Shown one piece after another: positions 47,809 to 62,035 of a DNA stretch of 64,000 nucleotides (positions within the stretch are counted from its first letter, which is position 1; every line of letters starts with the position of its first letter). The stretch is from NCBI RefSeq assembly GCF_905220415.1, contig NC_059548.1, positions 7,504,501-7,568,500 on the forward strand. Reading direction: 5' to 3'. Both the position numbers and the translations under genes were made by a program. The notes under the pieces were generated by a model. The model did not search any database and was not told the origin of the DNA. It was given only the letters and a program-made list of their open reading frames with translations. Source of the DNA: Colias croceus (lineage: Eukaryota > Arthropoda > Insecta > Lepidoptera > Pieridae).

Positions 47809-50800
47809 CTGAAAAAAATATTGAAATTGTTAGGTATTTATTACAACTATGACGATGTTTTAAATTTGAACGCACGTATATGAATCGTGAGTGCGGTAAG
47901 GCCAATGTTACGCGCCGCCTCCGAGCTTAACGTTCATCGCAATTTTTCAATTAAGGTTGGATAATATAAGGGCCCGACATGCTGGGGGCGAGTGCCTATC
48001 GTCTAGTTCAATTGAATTAAAAGTTGACATGTATGAGCAGGATGTCGGCTATTTGTGAAAGTGGGTAATCAGATAGCTTTGGAAAGTTTTAAGTTCAACT
48101 TTTAATATCTACTCTGGTAAAATAATACTTATATCGTTCCGAATCTAAATAAGTCTATGTTCAAAGCTCTTAATGCCTTAGAAGCGAAGAAGTTATTTTT
48201 AAACTGTATATAGTAAAGCGCTAACTGGATATCCCAGGTCCTGTTGGAATGTAGTCTGGCGCCACTCCACAAATAGATCGTAACATCCTTCAACGTGGTA
48301 ATTATAGCGTAAACCTGCTCTAGTCCCTCTTTACATGTATAGACGTTTGAAAATAATGATAGTTAACAGGCATGTCGCTTATTTTTAGCTCCAACTTTTT
48401 CTTTTTAAGCTTTTTTTAATGACCAGGCAAATAATCGCTATAGTATGCTTATATTATAGCGAACATTATTATGCTACTGCAAATTAGCGATTACTGCAAA
48501 TTTTTCGGTTGAACATAATGCATTTCACGTTAAACAATTTTAAAAAAATGGAGCTACGAATAAATCTCTAATAGCTTTCGTTCGTGAAGGACATAGGTTC
48601 TTTATAAAATGCCAATAGTTTAAAATAAGTCATTATGCAGGCAAACGTTGGTCAAATACGTGGATGTTTCTAGACGTGTATAGATGAATGGACGCGAAGC
48701 TTTCATTGTGGACAGTTCCTAGCGCGTGCTAGGCAGGATGCGAAACGCGCGTTTGTAATATGGATGATCCGGCGAGACGTCCAAGGTACATTATGTGAAT
48801 TTTAATCGACTCATTGTATGGAATCGGCAAGCCGAATGCAGAGATGCTATCGTATGAATGATTCACTGGTAGCACTAACTTAAGATGCTTAATTTAATCG
48901 ATTCTGGCTATTTCCAACTGACGTCAAAGGTTGTGTTTGTGTACTGTATTCCATTCAAACCTCTTTCGATGTATACATACGTATTGCTTACACCTTTAAA
49001 TCAATACTTTAGCTTGCAGCCGCCATAATGCTACAACGAATGCAATATTTATATTGAAACTTCGTGTCAACATAGAACAGTTATGTACGCAATTAAACAA
49101 TATTTGGTAAATAAACCGTACAGAATAAAATTATATTCTGATTTATTGCGTTTCAAGTTCAATACGTAATATGTTTCATAACTGTTTTCTTACTGGGTTG
49201 TCGTAATTACTCGCTTGACTCGTTCTTAACTGAATCTTTTTTGTCTTTTATGAATTCGAGTTTTGTCATTATGCATACGATGGCATAGTCTTTTTTTCGA
49301 GCTAGCTAGTATAGTATCTAAAGGTTAAGTTTCATTTCTTAATGATAATTCCAGTTTTTCCCATTCTCCCAGCTATTGTTAAAGATGAAATAATGTTTTT
49401 CTAACTTAGTCCTTTGAAAGAACGTTAATTATCGTATATATAAAAAATAACGAAGTAGAGTACCTAGGTACGTAATATTTTATTTAAATATCCAATAGAA
49501 CAGAAAAAAATAATAAAAGCATTCATCAAGTTTGCAAAACGAGTTTCGTATCCAACGCAGCGGCCATTGCCTCTACCACGATGAAATATCTCGATCCTCT
49601 CTTTGATTTTGATTTATAATGCACTGGCTTTCAATACGACTAAATGTATTCTATTCGGAACGTATGAGTTATTTGTTTGTGAGTAATTTTTTGGAAGGAT
49701 ATCCTCGGCGTGGTCTGGACAAGGCAAGTAATCTTCCCACACATTTGAGCAATCTTCCAATTGAATCCGATTTGATTGGCGCATGCTGTTCATTGCGCCA
49801 ATCAAAAAAATATGCCGGCGATCCCACTGGTCGAGTTTGCATGACTTAGCACGTGACACCCCCTGCTGTTTATAATTATGTAACCTTTGACACAAACGAA
49901 ATTATCTTTTAGGTCTTGCTCTATTTATAACTGTAATCTATAGTTAGGTTTTCTTCACATTACCTCCGCTTTTTGCCCTGCAGTTTGCTATTGTCACGAT
50001 ATTAATGCAATTTAACTAGGTCTGAACGTGTTTGAATGGTTTCTGAATAGGCTTTCCATTTGATAACCTGATTTTGTAGGCCTTGTAGGATTTGTCTCTT
50101 TGCGATTATTACGAAATCGAGTATGCTTGTAATTCTATACGAGCGACGCGAAATCTTCTTTTCAGGATTAATTTTACGATTCGACGTGGTTATTAAATAT
50201 TTTAAAACGATGACACGTTTTTGTTGCCATTATGAGACACGGTACTCGTGTATATTCAATAGATTAACATTACAACACTGCGGTCCCCGTAAGCCTTATA
50301 AGGTTTCGTCAGCTACAAGGCCTTGCGGCTAATGTAATTATAATATCAATAGTATTCCATCATTTAATACTTTTGCGAAACCGACGGATGCTAATACATA
50401 CATATGACCTTATTAAAATAATAAAAGAGTCACAATTCAATTGTGATGCGTATGCTACCGCATGAATTAGCATCGGTTGCGTCTATTACATATTATTATA
50501 TTAATAAGGATAATTCGATGTCTCCATCACGGTAAGTTATCTCAACCATCAGTGACTCTAGGTCGTGACTATCTGATAGCTCAATTAAGTATTTATCATG
50601 TCACCGGTAAGCTCCGACGTCCATGTCATATCAAGGAATCATACACGTGAAGCACGTAATGACAATTTTATTATTATAAACTTTTTACCGTGCATTTACC
50701 ACGAACAACGCAAAAAGTACGGCGCAGTTCCCATGGATTATCATCAACTCAATGCAACACAGGATATACGCATATCATCGTAGTAGACTCGTTGCAAAGC

Positions 50801-53800
50801 ATTTTAAATTGGTATTCGTCATTTGTTTCCAAGAATAAATTACAATATTAATCCATTTGACAATAAGAAGCTTTATTTTTTACATTACTCACGCAAAGCC
50901 CGATCAGAAGATATAGTAATTATTATGCTTCTTGCATTTTATTACGCTAAACATGTCGGCTTATCGAATATCGTAAGCTTAAAGCTTGGGAAATTTATTG
51001 TAATTCTTTGACGAGTACACAGGAGATGCAGGGACACGACTCTTGCATCATTATTCCGATATACACAGCCATTCATCACTGAATAACTTACATTAAATTG
51101 CGATGTGCCATTAAAATTCGCACGTTTTCTGCGCGTACAGAGAATGTATACCTAAGTTTTAAGGCGCGACCGTCTAGATTGACCCAGACATTGATTTTTT
51201 TTCACAATTTACATTTTCAATGCATAAACGGCTGGCCGGTTCGCCCCTTGAATATCATTTATGCAAACATTTGAGTTATCTTCTCCAAAATTGAATGCGA
51301 TTATAGATATGAACCAATTATGAGGCAGTAATATCGCATTTGAATTATAATTTCTAATACATCTCATCAAATTGCTCAAATGGAAAAAACTAAGGCCAAT
51401 GTGCCGTTAATGTTTTATAATGATGCCAATTTTCGATGCAAGCAAGCAGGTCGCGTCCTTATAAGCTATAATTACTTTCGTGGGGTATTCCGAGCGATAT
51501 AAACTGGACCTACAATGTTATATTGTAACGTCGATGTGAAGAGCTTGTTACATTTCGAAACCCGTTATTCAAGAGCCGATTGTGCAACGTTCGACCCACG
51601 GTTCATTGTCGCTGCATTGGGACCGAGGATCGATCCTATTATCTCATTCGGATAAATCAATGACAACGGGAAAACTTCTCGCTCAGATAGGGGAATATAT
51701 ACTGTTCCACATATAGACCATTAGTTGTTTTGTAACATATTGGTAGGGATCTTGAAACTCTGCATAATAAAGAACTTATAACAGTTTTTCTAATTTGTAT
51801 TAATGACGGTGGAAATATGGCTAACCGATGGCTAGATTTATACTTCGTTCGTAACTAATCGATTTTTATTGCTTCACATACGGTTTTTATTTTCAAGACG
51901 ATACTGCGATGGAAAATTAGAACTACTCTATTAGAAATAGCCAAAACATTAAAATCGACAATTGAAGCTTTAGTAGCAAATAAACGCCATTAATTATACA
52001 ACATTTATTGTTGTCAGTTTTTAGTAAAAAAATAATGTAAAGAATAAATGAAACACTCATTTTATTATCTACTGCTTGGATAATATATATTAACTGTTCC
52101 TTTTCTTTATGAACTATGTTATTTTTGCATTGCTCAAGTAACAAAGGAGGGTAATCAAATAGTGTGGGTTGACAAAGCGGAGTAGCTAAATATAAGGAAA
52201 GCTTTGATGAAAGGGAGCCTGGCGATTAAAGAATATCTTACAAAGGCTAGTCCAAGCTTTTTTGCTATAATTTTTCGCTTGAAAAGGGTTAAGAAAACCC
52301 AATTAACTTGTTCTTTAAATTCACCCGAGACATCGTTTTCGTAGAACCAATTTTTAAATATCGGCTTTTCTCAAGTCAGCTCCTTATAAATATAACAACA
52401 TTTTTTAAAACAGACATTTTCATCTCATTCAAATTGACAACATTGAACAACCACAACTAGCTACATAAAGACCAGCGATACAATAAATATTATGTACAAT
52501 GGACAACTAGCACGGGGTCACCACAAACGATACTTACCACCAGTAGGAATTGTGGCCCGAAGCTGGCCTATAATTAAAATGAAATCTTAAATGCGATCAC
52601 GTTAATGTAATATAAAATCTACCAGAATTATGAATAACGCTATCCAGACGATTATCGATAGGAAGTGTTAACGGTACATCGTAAAGTAAATGTTGGTCTA
52701 GCTAAGCCTTAGGTCAATGCCAGCGGATGAGCTTTCGGAGGCTAAATAACGGACCGGTTGAGCAAGTGTGAAATGTCAACAAATGTGCCCATTTTTTCCA
52801 GCCGTGGGCTTATGTAATATACTACTGCTTCTGAAGATCGTTTATTATTATATCAAAGTCATTTAAGTTCAACAGATTGAAAAGGTTTTATGCAATGAGA
52901 TGTTGCAAAAGGTAAAGTTGATGTGCGGAATATATCAATGAGTTTATTGAAACTCAAATATTTACTGAATAACTTACAATTGTTTTCTCTGCATCTACAG
53001 TTTTAATATCCTATTTAAAATTGCCTCACATTATTGATTTTATGTTTCCTTTTTAGTTGGTTTCTTTTGTCGAATCATAATCTTTATATTGAATTGGTAC
53101 TTATGTATAAAAACATTATATTAGAAAATTCTCAATAGTGCGTTATTTACATCAATATACACGTTTCGTCCGTTATGAAATAAAATGAAATCAAGCAATG
53201 AATCGATTGATTTTTCATGCAATAAGTGTGATCATGTAATTTTGTACATAATACAAAAGGTCATGGAGCCTCTACGGTCTGAAAACTTTGTTCAGCTTAC
53301 AAAATTGACAAATAATACATTCAGTATTACATTTAAATAAAACTATTAAAACTCTATTTGAAAACTCTTACGTAGATATAACTTGATGGCAATTATTAAA
53401 TTTGTTTCAGCTCTAACGACCTGTATTTTTATGACACGTTAACCTTGCTTGTCCGTGTCCGGTAAAAATACTCCTTTGAAGAATTGAAGCTATTGTTTTT
53501 AGCTTCACTAAATATCCATGATCCGTGAAAATTGTTATCATTATGTTGGATAATTGAGGCGGCAAGTAACCTTGCGGAGCTTCTAGTGTCGGATCTAATT
53601 TACCTCTTGTGCATAAGCCGGTGGCTGGCACGAACGGAAATATTGATTTCATGAAATAATGACCAACTGCATGTAGGCAAATAGTTGCAACAATGTCAAT
53701 GTTAATCGAAACAGAGTCACGTTGTTTATCTCAGTTATGCAATTTTTGTTGTTGAAAACAGAGTAAAATACAATTATATATTATATGGAAATAAAGTAAA

Positions 53801-56154
53801 ATCTACGCTATATTTAATAATAAAATATAGGTAATGCGCACGAATTTTGCGCATGCGTCATACATTGGACAGGTTGGTTATAAACGTCACATCTAGTTTA
53901 TATGCGGGAAAGATTTGACCACGACTGTGCAATTTAAAACACATCATGACCGTGATCTTGGTTCTAAACTCGTGACCATAAACGTGCTTGCATTTGAGTC
54001 ACTAAGAATTTTAAAATAATATTATTTATTCTTGCTTCTGAATTACTTTTCTTGTTAGGGCAGATCTTTAGAATATGACCACAGGACCATATTACTGAAG
54101 TTTTAGAATATGTTACATGGATAGAAATTAGGCATTGATTTAAAATCATCAGTTTAGGTACCTTTTGTTTAAGCTTTTGATTGAAGGGTAATTATCAGTG
54201 TTTTCTACTTTTTTTTCAATTTTAATTAGCCGTTGTGGAGTTGAGTCATGAAAACGATTAGTCTTGGTTCCCATCACGCGTGTGTGAGACGCGGTAGGCT
54301 TGATTGGCGCACTGTTTTTATCGAAGTTTTGTTTCGCTCCACACAGATTGCAGGGTCATTTAGTACTAAAGTGAGACGTTAATTACGTTTTTAACCGCGT
54401 CTGGACTGGTCAAGGGGTATTTATTGTTTATAGGATTAAATAATACAAGACTTGTTCGTATTAAAGTTGGTGTTCAGATGATAGGATATCTAATACATAT
54501 TTATAAAGCACTTAAATTTTACTTTTACTATAAGGGACTTATAGTTTGTCCGAAAATATTAATTTCAATTATTGGTTGGATTTGTATAAAAATATTAACA
54601 AATAGTCAATCATGTATATAGCTATTGTGCTAAGATAACGAATCAAAGATTTATAGTTATTTTTACAAGTAAACATTAGTCATGGTAAAATTGGATGCGC
54701 ATGTTCTTGTGCCTAATACGCATAGAAGAACGCAAATTATACAGCATGCAATGTGCATCTATAGTAAATAATAGTTCCTTGAAGGGTAGATAAATACTTA
54801 AGATATAACGCGAGTGCAGGTGGCCCTGGCCGGCCACGACCTAACTATGAATAAACCTGCAATTCCGAATGATTATTGTAGCAATGCCTTGTTCGTTATT
54901 TTGCATACTTTTGAAAGTAGCTTACGAGACTAAACGAATCTATTGTGGAATGCTATTAATTCTGCGCAAATAACTGTTGTCTATTCCTACAAGGTCTGTT
55001 ATTTCTGCAAGTTCATTATTTAGCGTCAATTAATTAGATCTAAATCTAAAGACTATTTTTTATTCATCTCATTAGATTATTTTTAAATTAGAATTGTACG
55101 CCAAGTACTTTGTTTACAAATGTTTTACCTGTCAATTTAAAGTTATGTAAATTGCGGTTAATAATTGCGTATTTCTCGCAAGTTAAAAATTTAATCTAGA
55201 TATTACGAAACTTTTTCTTATCAAGTTATGCATATATTAGTTAAATGTTATTGTAAGGTAAATCGTGCGGTTATAAAGTGAATTGGAATATTATTCATTC
55301 AATTTTACCGTTCATAGTCAAGTACCTACTCGAAAGGTTAAAGGGAATGTATTGTACAAATATGGTAGACGTTAGCCATTTGAAATCTTCCTCTGAGCAT
55401 TATGTGAGTCTGCTTTATCTTGCAAATACTTATTGAAATCTATCAAACAAAATAAATTAACTGAGGTTAAGAAGCTCTTAAAGTATGCATGGTTTCAACC
55501 TTGATTGTGCTGGGAAAAGTTGCTACACAATATTTACGGCCATGTCGCTGTTATGGTTGCATATAATTATTTGATTTATGGCATTCCATTAGATTTGAAT
55601 AGATACGTGAAAAGATTCGAGGTAGAATGTTTGACATTTTATGCATCGAAAGGTTATTTGATTTAAAATCATTGAAGCGTATGTGCAAATTGCTCATCAT
55701 CAGGAACTGGGCGCGGGTGTTTTGTTATATCCCGACGGCTTTGTGCGGAGGACGGGGCATTGTGTAGCCAACCTTGCGTGAATACTCCTTTTTCATTTTT
55801 TATTGTCTGTTCCATTTAGTTCGAGATTGATCTTATGTTATGTATTTAAATTTTTATGATACCTATGTTTATCTATTATTATTTTTTTAAGTTTATTTTA
55901 ATCCTTTAATGTTCGAATTGTTAAGAATTAAAAATATTTGAATAGATCACGAAAATTTGAATTTACAGGAAAATTTTAAAAAAAAGTAATTAATAGGTAT
56001 CTACAGTTATTGTTAAACAACTTTAAAAATAAGATATTTAAAACAAATAGATAAAATATTTAAAAGTAAATTTTTACAAAAAATAATGAAGGGACTAGGC
56101 AAAACTATCTTGAAACGAAAGGACGAAAAAGGGTCCGTCGGGAATGAGACTTAC
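47809..56154 (-). other. Probable 8.3 kb intron in the 5' UTR of the secreted-protein gene
   Basis: It is bounded on the minus strand by the acceptor before 47808 and the donor at 56154. No genes are recognised within it. Open frames at 49614-49895, 50123-50332, 50598-50783 and 51923-52144 lack any support. A hairpin with 13-base arms is at 49771-49806. The link between the two splice sites is inferred. Confidence 0.35.
49771..49806. repeat. Perfect hairpin, 13-base arms
   Basis: TTTGATTGGCGCA, ten-base loop, TGCGCCAATCAAA. Confidence 0.75.
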
Positions 56155-56275
56155 CTAATAAAATTGGATCCTGTGATAAACAAGATGAACTTTCCAGAAG
56201 CACTGGCACAAAAAGAAATTTAGAAAAAAAAAATTGACTGTATGTACGGACGCTGTGACGACCGGCAATGTATTG
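56155..56275 (-). other. Candidate non-coding first exon of the secreted-protein gene
   Basis: On the minus strand, TATATAAAC (56306-56298) is followed by a leader with no ATG. The leader ends at TTTTATTAG before a strong donor GTAAGTC (intron from 56154). The next good minus-strand acceptor adjoining a coding start is the one at 47809-47811. The start point about 30 bases below the TATA box (near 56272) is an estimate. Confidence 0.4.
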
Positions 56276-56297
56276 GTGGTGGTTTGATAATGCGCCT

Positions 56298-56306
56298 GTT
56301 TATATA
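56298..56306 (-). promoter_or_regulatory. TATA box on the minus strand
   Basis: TATATAAAC on the minus strand lies within CCCTAGCTATATAAACAGG. It is well placed for the candidate leader exon ending at 56155. A strong TATA box would fit a tissue-specific, highly expressed secreted product. Confidence 0.45.
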
Positions 56307-57899
56307 GCTAGGGAGTTTAGGCGCGTTGACTCGGCCTCTACATGGGGCATGTACATCTTTATATTATGCTTGCAACGGCGCATCTTTAGGTGTATCTAAG
56401 TAAATAAGGACTCGGACTCTTAATTTGAAGTAATGATTTCGATATTTCTTTCTAGTAGTGCGCATCGATTTATGCATATTGGTGTTGGTTTAAAATAGTA
56501 TTGAACTCATTTAAGGGCGACTTAAATGTTTTTAATATTTTCGTCTTGCTAAAATATAGCAAAAAAATTAATTATTTTAATATAAAATATTTTTTTATAT
56601 ATGTATGTACCTTTATATCATTTTGTAGGTAAATATTCTGGACATTTTTAAGGAATAACTCTTAGATTTATTTTTATAATATAATCAGTAAAAGGAGGAC
56701 TTCTTTTGTTCAGATTAACTATCCTGTTGACTTTAATTAGTTGTATATTTATTCGTTATTAATTTGGGTAATAAATAACTATAAAAATAGTATTCAATTA
56801 TATATTTCTTATTATTAATTGTTTGGGTATTTTGAGGTAGAGCCAAATTAATAGAGTTTTAACTATTTATTTATTCTATTTCTTTTCTAATTAGGAAAAA
56901 ATATTATTTGTAACGTAATTAGATAATTATTTTGTTTACTGCTTTAAGGAAAAGAGATGGAACTGCAGTCATTATTATTTATCGTATATGTATTGTAATT
57001 TGCATTGACTCACAGCCTTATAAAATAGTTTTCATATTCGCGAAATTGGACTATTATATAGGTACCTACTTTAATTCGGATTCGGTCACTAATCGAACTT
57101 GGTACCTACTGAAGAAGTTGTTATTGTAATTGTTACTAAATACAGTTTTATTTTAATCATGGTAAGAACAGTTTTATAAGCGTCTTCATAATATCATTTC
57201 TTTTCCTTTTTTATAAAATTCACACGTTTAAGATCCTGCTCTATTTTTAATGATCAAAGAGCTAAAAATATTTGCTTTTTTTTGTTACACTTTTTGAGAT
57301 TGACGTAAAATTTTCGTCTATAATAGATTCAATTAATGGTCTATAATAGATTCAATAGGACGTTATTAGCTGGTTTCTATATCACATTCATAAACTGATT
57401 GATTATGAGTTTACCGCTTTTTTAAACGACTTCCTGTAGGGATGTCCTACTTAATTTAACGCATATTATTGCTTTCATTGTAATGTGGTGTTAATTTTTT
57501 TAATATATCTATCTGATAATGAATTTAATCAAGTTCAGGTATAAAAACCATTTTGTGCTAGTAGTCAATTCGTTTTTTTCACAACTAATTGTAGAGTATG
57601 TATGCTTATGGGTCATATGTCATACTTATAATCAGACGGTGTGTTCTCATTTCTCTTTGTCTATAAAAAACAAAAGGTCTGATCATCCGTTGTTCTAGTA
57701 ATAGAGATGTATGTTTCGAAAAAAGATGCTCATATCGCGAACATATCATTGGAGTCGACGTCATTTTAATACCGTTGATTTAGCAAAGGCAAAAAGCAAT
57801 CTCAAAATATTGCATATAGTACCTACTTTTAATAGATAAAAAATACATTCTATGAAACACAGTATAAGAATAGATTTTATATCCTTTGTATGATTTTTT

Positions 57900-58148
57900 T
57901 AACCGACTTCAAAAAAAAGGAGGAGGTTATCAATTCGGCCGGTATGTTTTTTTTTTTTTTTATGTATGTACACCGATTTCTCCGAGGTTTCTGAACCGAT
58001 TTACGTGATTCTTTTTTGTTCGATGCGGGATGGTGTCGAATTGGTCCCATAAAAATTTTATTCGGATAGGCCCAGTAGTTTTTATTTTATGAGCATTTTT
58101 GTTTGTAGGTATTTGTAAATTTTGCAAGTGCAACTTTGAAGTCGGTTG
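57900..58148. mobile_element. MITE-like repeat with AACCGACTTCAAA inverted ends
   Basis: AACCGACTTCAAA at 57900 and TTTGAAGTCGGTT at its right end (about 58136-58148) are exact inverted copies. Between them are CACCGATTTCTCCGAGGTTTC and TTCGGATAGGCCCAGTAG. A truncated second copy lies at about 58947-58987. I recall this as a common lepidopteran repeat. Confidence 0.65.
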
Positions 58149-58946
58149 TTTTTAACGCAGTTATCACTTGTCTAATTACATAACTATGGGTATTGGTTAA
58201 TATTTTCTAATGTACCTTTTTTTTAATTTTCAGACTATCACAGTATGTTTACCTATAAGGTTATATATTTAATATAATAGTTAAATATACAGATAATATA
58301 TAAACATTGAATATAAGGACCGGTCCTAAATGTGAAATGAAGTAACATTTATTTGTTTAACTTGTATTACTCGTATACATACATACAGCGTTTGTAGAAA
58401 TTATCAGCTTCTACGAAAATTATGTTGGAATTCAATGTTTTCAATATTATTATTTTTTATTTTTTTTATTGTTATGACGTAATGTACGAATTAATGTTAT
58501 TAGTGTTAAACCGTTTTACTTAAAGTAAATAAATCAGTATAATGAATTTTTTACGCGTTTAGTAGAATATAGGTACCTTTATAGTAACCTCGCTGAATTC
58601 TTAAATTTATTTTGTGAATCCTAAAAGAAAAAAACTATTTAGTATGGGTAGATTTATTATGCGAAATAAGTATTCCAGGGCATTGCTAACTGATTGCCAT
58701 GCCTGTATTGTATATTGAACTTAAATGTTGCTAATTTTCAAAAGATAATCTACAAATCCCCTTATGAACTTTATATTCTTAATTAAACAAAAATATTAAA
58801 GGTAACATTGTTATTTGTTTGCTAATTTATTTTTTATTTGTTTACTTAATTTTTCCGGTTATGGCATTGCGCAGCAGTCATTAGCATATATAAATTTTCA
58901 CCTCGTCAAGTTTTGTTTTTGCGATATTAAGTGTTCCACGCTTTTT

Positions 58947-58987
58947 AACCGACTTCAAAAAAAGGAGGTTCTCAATTCGGCCGGTTA
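58947..58987. mobile_element. Truncated copy of the AACCGACTTC repeat
   Basis: AACCGACTTCAAAAAAAGGA and CAATTCGGCCGGTTAA match the left end of the copy at 57900, then similarity stops. Confidence 0.6.
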
Positions 58988-60623
58988 ATTTTTTCTAGTC
59001 AGAAAATTTCTAATGTTTATTATTTACTAAATTTACATGTGCATAAATCATATAAACCTATGGTGTATAATATTACTGGGGATTATTATCACACTCTTAT
59101 CTCTAGTTACTCTGAGTACGAGAGATTAAAGCATTACTTATCTGGCCAAAATATAATATGTATTTAGAAAAGATACCTATATCTATCAGTAGATTATTTC
59201 TTCATATTGTACCTGTAAATACTAATATTAGGCTAGTATACCCTGTTAGTGGCATAGCTAGTGTGTTGAATAGTTTAAAATTATAATAACAGATATATAT
59301 AAATAAAAAGTAGAAGTTGAAAATTTTATTTGAATAAAGCTTTTTAATAAATTTGAAAAGTAAAGCTTAGTGTATGATAATGGACAATTTTACAATTTAA
59401 CGCCTTATGATTTATTTAAGAGAAATTTAAAGTAGGTAAATGATAAATTAAGTATTAATATTATTAATCCCCGCTGTATGTGAAAAGTTAAAACACCTCT
59501 ACGTAGAGACTTGCCCGTGCTTCGTCTCGGAGATCGGAGTCATATGAATATTGTAGATGAAATCTGTAATTTTTGTATACGTGGCCTCTTTGTATATCTG
59601 GCTTGGATGTTTTAATACATTATTATAACTCCACTGACACCAAAAATATTGAAATTAATTAATAATTATGAATGCAGAAAAGTAATACAATAATTTTTAT
59701 AACTCATCATACGTTCTATTCACGTTATAGAAATTAATACAATATAAATTGTTTTAAATTACAATTAAAACATTTGTTCGCCTTTAAATTATACAATACA
59801 ATTATGTTGGTAATAAATATTTTACCATATATATTTATACATATAATAGACCATCGTCCGCGTCGGCTATTAAGCAATTTGTAGAACTTGGGCCAAAACC
59901 GTTTGGCTAATTCCCATGTGCAAAATAAAATCATATCCTTCAACGAATTTTGAGATTGCATTTTAATATCGATAATTATAAGTTAAACGGTCGGAGATCC
60001 GTATTAATTTATCACATGAATAGTGAATACAGCCTTTTGGATAGCTTCGTGTATTAAATATTTATTGTTGGTTTTCATAATGTATTCTTCCTCTTCACGT
60101 TTAGGTTCCCATTCTATCGAATAAATGTATGTATACGTTTTTGTCGCATTCGATGAATAGATAAAGATATTTGACGCATATATGTATGATGATAGGTAAC
60201 AAACTTCATATTAGGTATATGGGTCATTTTCATAACTTGCTGACAGTCGCTGATAGCTTATTTCAAAGACTTGACTTATATTTTCATACATTGTAGCTGA
60301 CATATAAGATAAACATATCCAGAAAATGTGAAACTGGGCATATATACACAGATTTTTTTACTTATCAAGAGATCAGAGTGGCTTATTTCAATGTCGAAAA
60401 ACAGTAACAAACAAATTTACTGGTGGCTTAAAATTCAACAGATATGGTAAATAAAGCTAACAGCAATTTTAAGCTAATAATATGCATAAGATACTTTCAT
60501 CAAGCTAAGTTCATAAATAGGATTAGACATTCCATTAACCTACTATTCTACTTAAGAAAAATCATTCATACCAGTTGTGCATCGACTTAACCGTCTCGAC
60601 GTTAATTTCCACTGTTATTGTAT

Positions 60624-60790
60624 ACTAGCTTTCCGTCCGCGGCTTCGCCTGCTTTGTCTAAAATCTAATAAATTATACCTATACTAAAACCTTCGTCTTG
60701 AATCACTGTATCCTTTAAAAAAACCGCAACAAAATCCGTTGTTTAGTTTTAAAGATTAAAGCATACAAAGGGACATAGGGCAGAAAAAGT
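60624..60790 (-). mobile_element. RTE-type LINE or SINE fragment
   Basis: It begins ACTAGCTTTCCGTCCGCGGC and runs through CAAAATCCGTTGTTTAG, as in the other copies. Confidence 0.55.
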
Positions 60791-61192
60791 TTTGTACCTA
60801 GTTACCTGTGTACCTAGTTATAACTATATGAAAGAGGTTTATACTCGTTTAAATTTTTATTCTGAAAGGTTGATAACAAAACCTAAGCTGTTGAAACGTA
60901 AATCAAGCATAAACATTTACTTATTTTGATCGTCTCGACTCCTTCTCTCTTAGAAAGTAAATCCGATTATGTTATTTAAAACTATTATAGTTGTAAATAA
61001 CATGCGTAAAGAATAAAGTGGAATCGTTTCAAAGATTACTAACTAGATAGTTACTAGATTAACTGCAGACTTACTACTTGACTTGTTTTCGATTGCTCTC
61101 TTTCAAAGAACATAAGTGAATGCAGTAAATAATTCGTTCATTTAGTAATTGACAAAATAGGTACATTTTTTATCGTCAATTATATTAGTTTT

Positions 61193-61230
61193 GTTTAGTC
61201 ATTGTATATCGTACTATACAATGACTAAAC
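61193..61230. repeat. Perfect hairpin, 16-base arms, 6-base loop
   Basis: GTTTAGTCATTGTATA, loop TCGTAC, TATACAATGACTAAAC. Confidence 0.85.
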
Positions 61231-61981
61231 TACCGGAGAGCCCATCCATACACAATTATGTACTACGCCAAAATCAGCTTAGTTGAATAAGTTAATTCCG
61301 TGCAATTGTTGTTATCTTTAGGAAAACACACAAATTCGTAGAACTTTTATGCGCTGACGGCAATTTTTTAAATCATAATTTTGATTAAGATAACCATTAT
61401 TGTGGTGCACGTCTAATGCACTGGGAAAACCGAAAACGTAAACAAGCCATTTTGTATAAAGAAATATTGATGTTGTCCATTTAATTGGTCTTTTGTTTCA
61501 TGCAAAACAATATTGTCACAGTTCGTAGAAAAATCATTAGCACATTCACGGTGAGTGGTGTTGACAGTTGCGCCCTGTTAAATAACACGCTGAAGTTAAC
61601 GGCGGAAAATTTATGTAACTTATGGTGTTGTTGATATCAAGAAAATCCTAGAATCTCAGAGCTTACTAATATCCTTTCCATGTTAATTGCAAGTAGCCCT
61701 TAGTTCTTCTTATGACTCTCATTTGTTTCCGCTGATCATTACTCATAAACATATTATGTTGTAATTACTTTAATTGATACTGAAAGATTAATAAAGCTGC
61801 TGTCTCACTCTGTAAAAGAATATAATATAATAACCGTATCTTAAAGAAATACCGCATATCTTAACATTTTAGAATCTTTGATTATGTATTTGTAACAAGC
61901 ATTTGATTTACTATCTGCTCTGTATATTTTCTTAAAATTCGTTCTGCCTCCTAATTATAATAATAATTAGGAGATTAATTT

Positions 61982-62035
61982 AAAATATCTGGAGATTCTG
62001 TCACTTAATAAAGTGACAGAATCTCCAGATATTTT
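61982..62035. repeat. Perfect hairpin, 25-base arms, 4-base loop
   Basis: The left arm 61982-62006 (AAAATATCTGGAGATTC and on) is the exact reverse complement of 62011-62035. The loop is AATA. There is no transposon context around it. Confidence 0.9.

Noticed and set aside
49614..49895. 93-codon minus-strand frame
   Set aside because: No recognisable domain, splice sites or poly(A) signal; position coincides with a hairpin in a probable intron.
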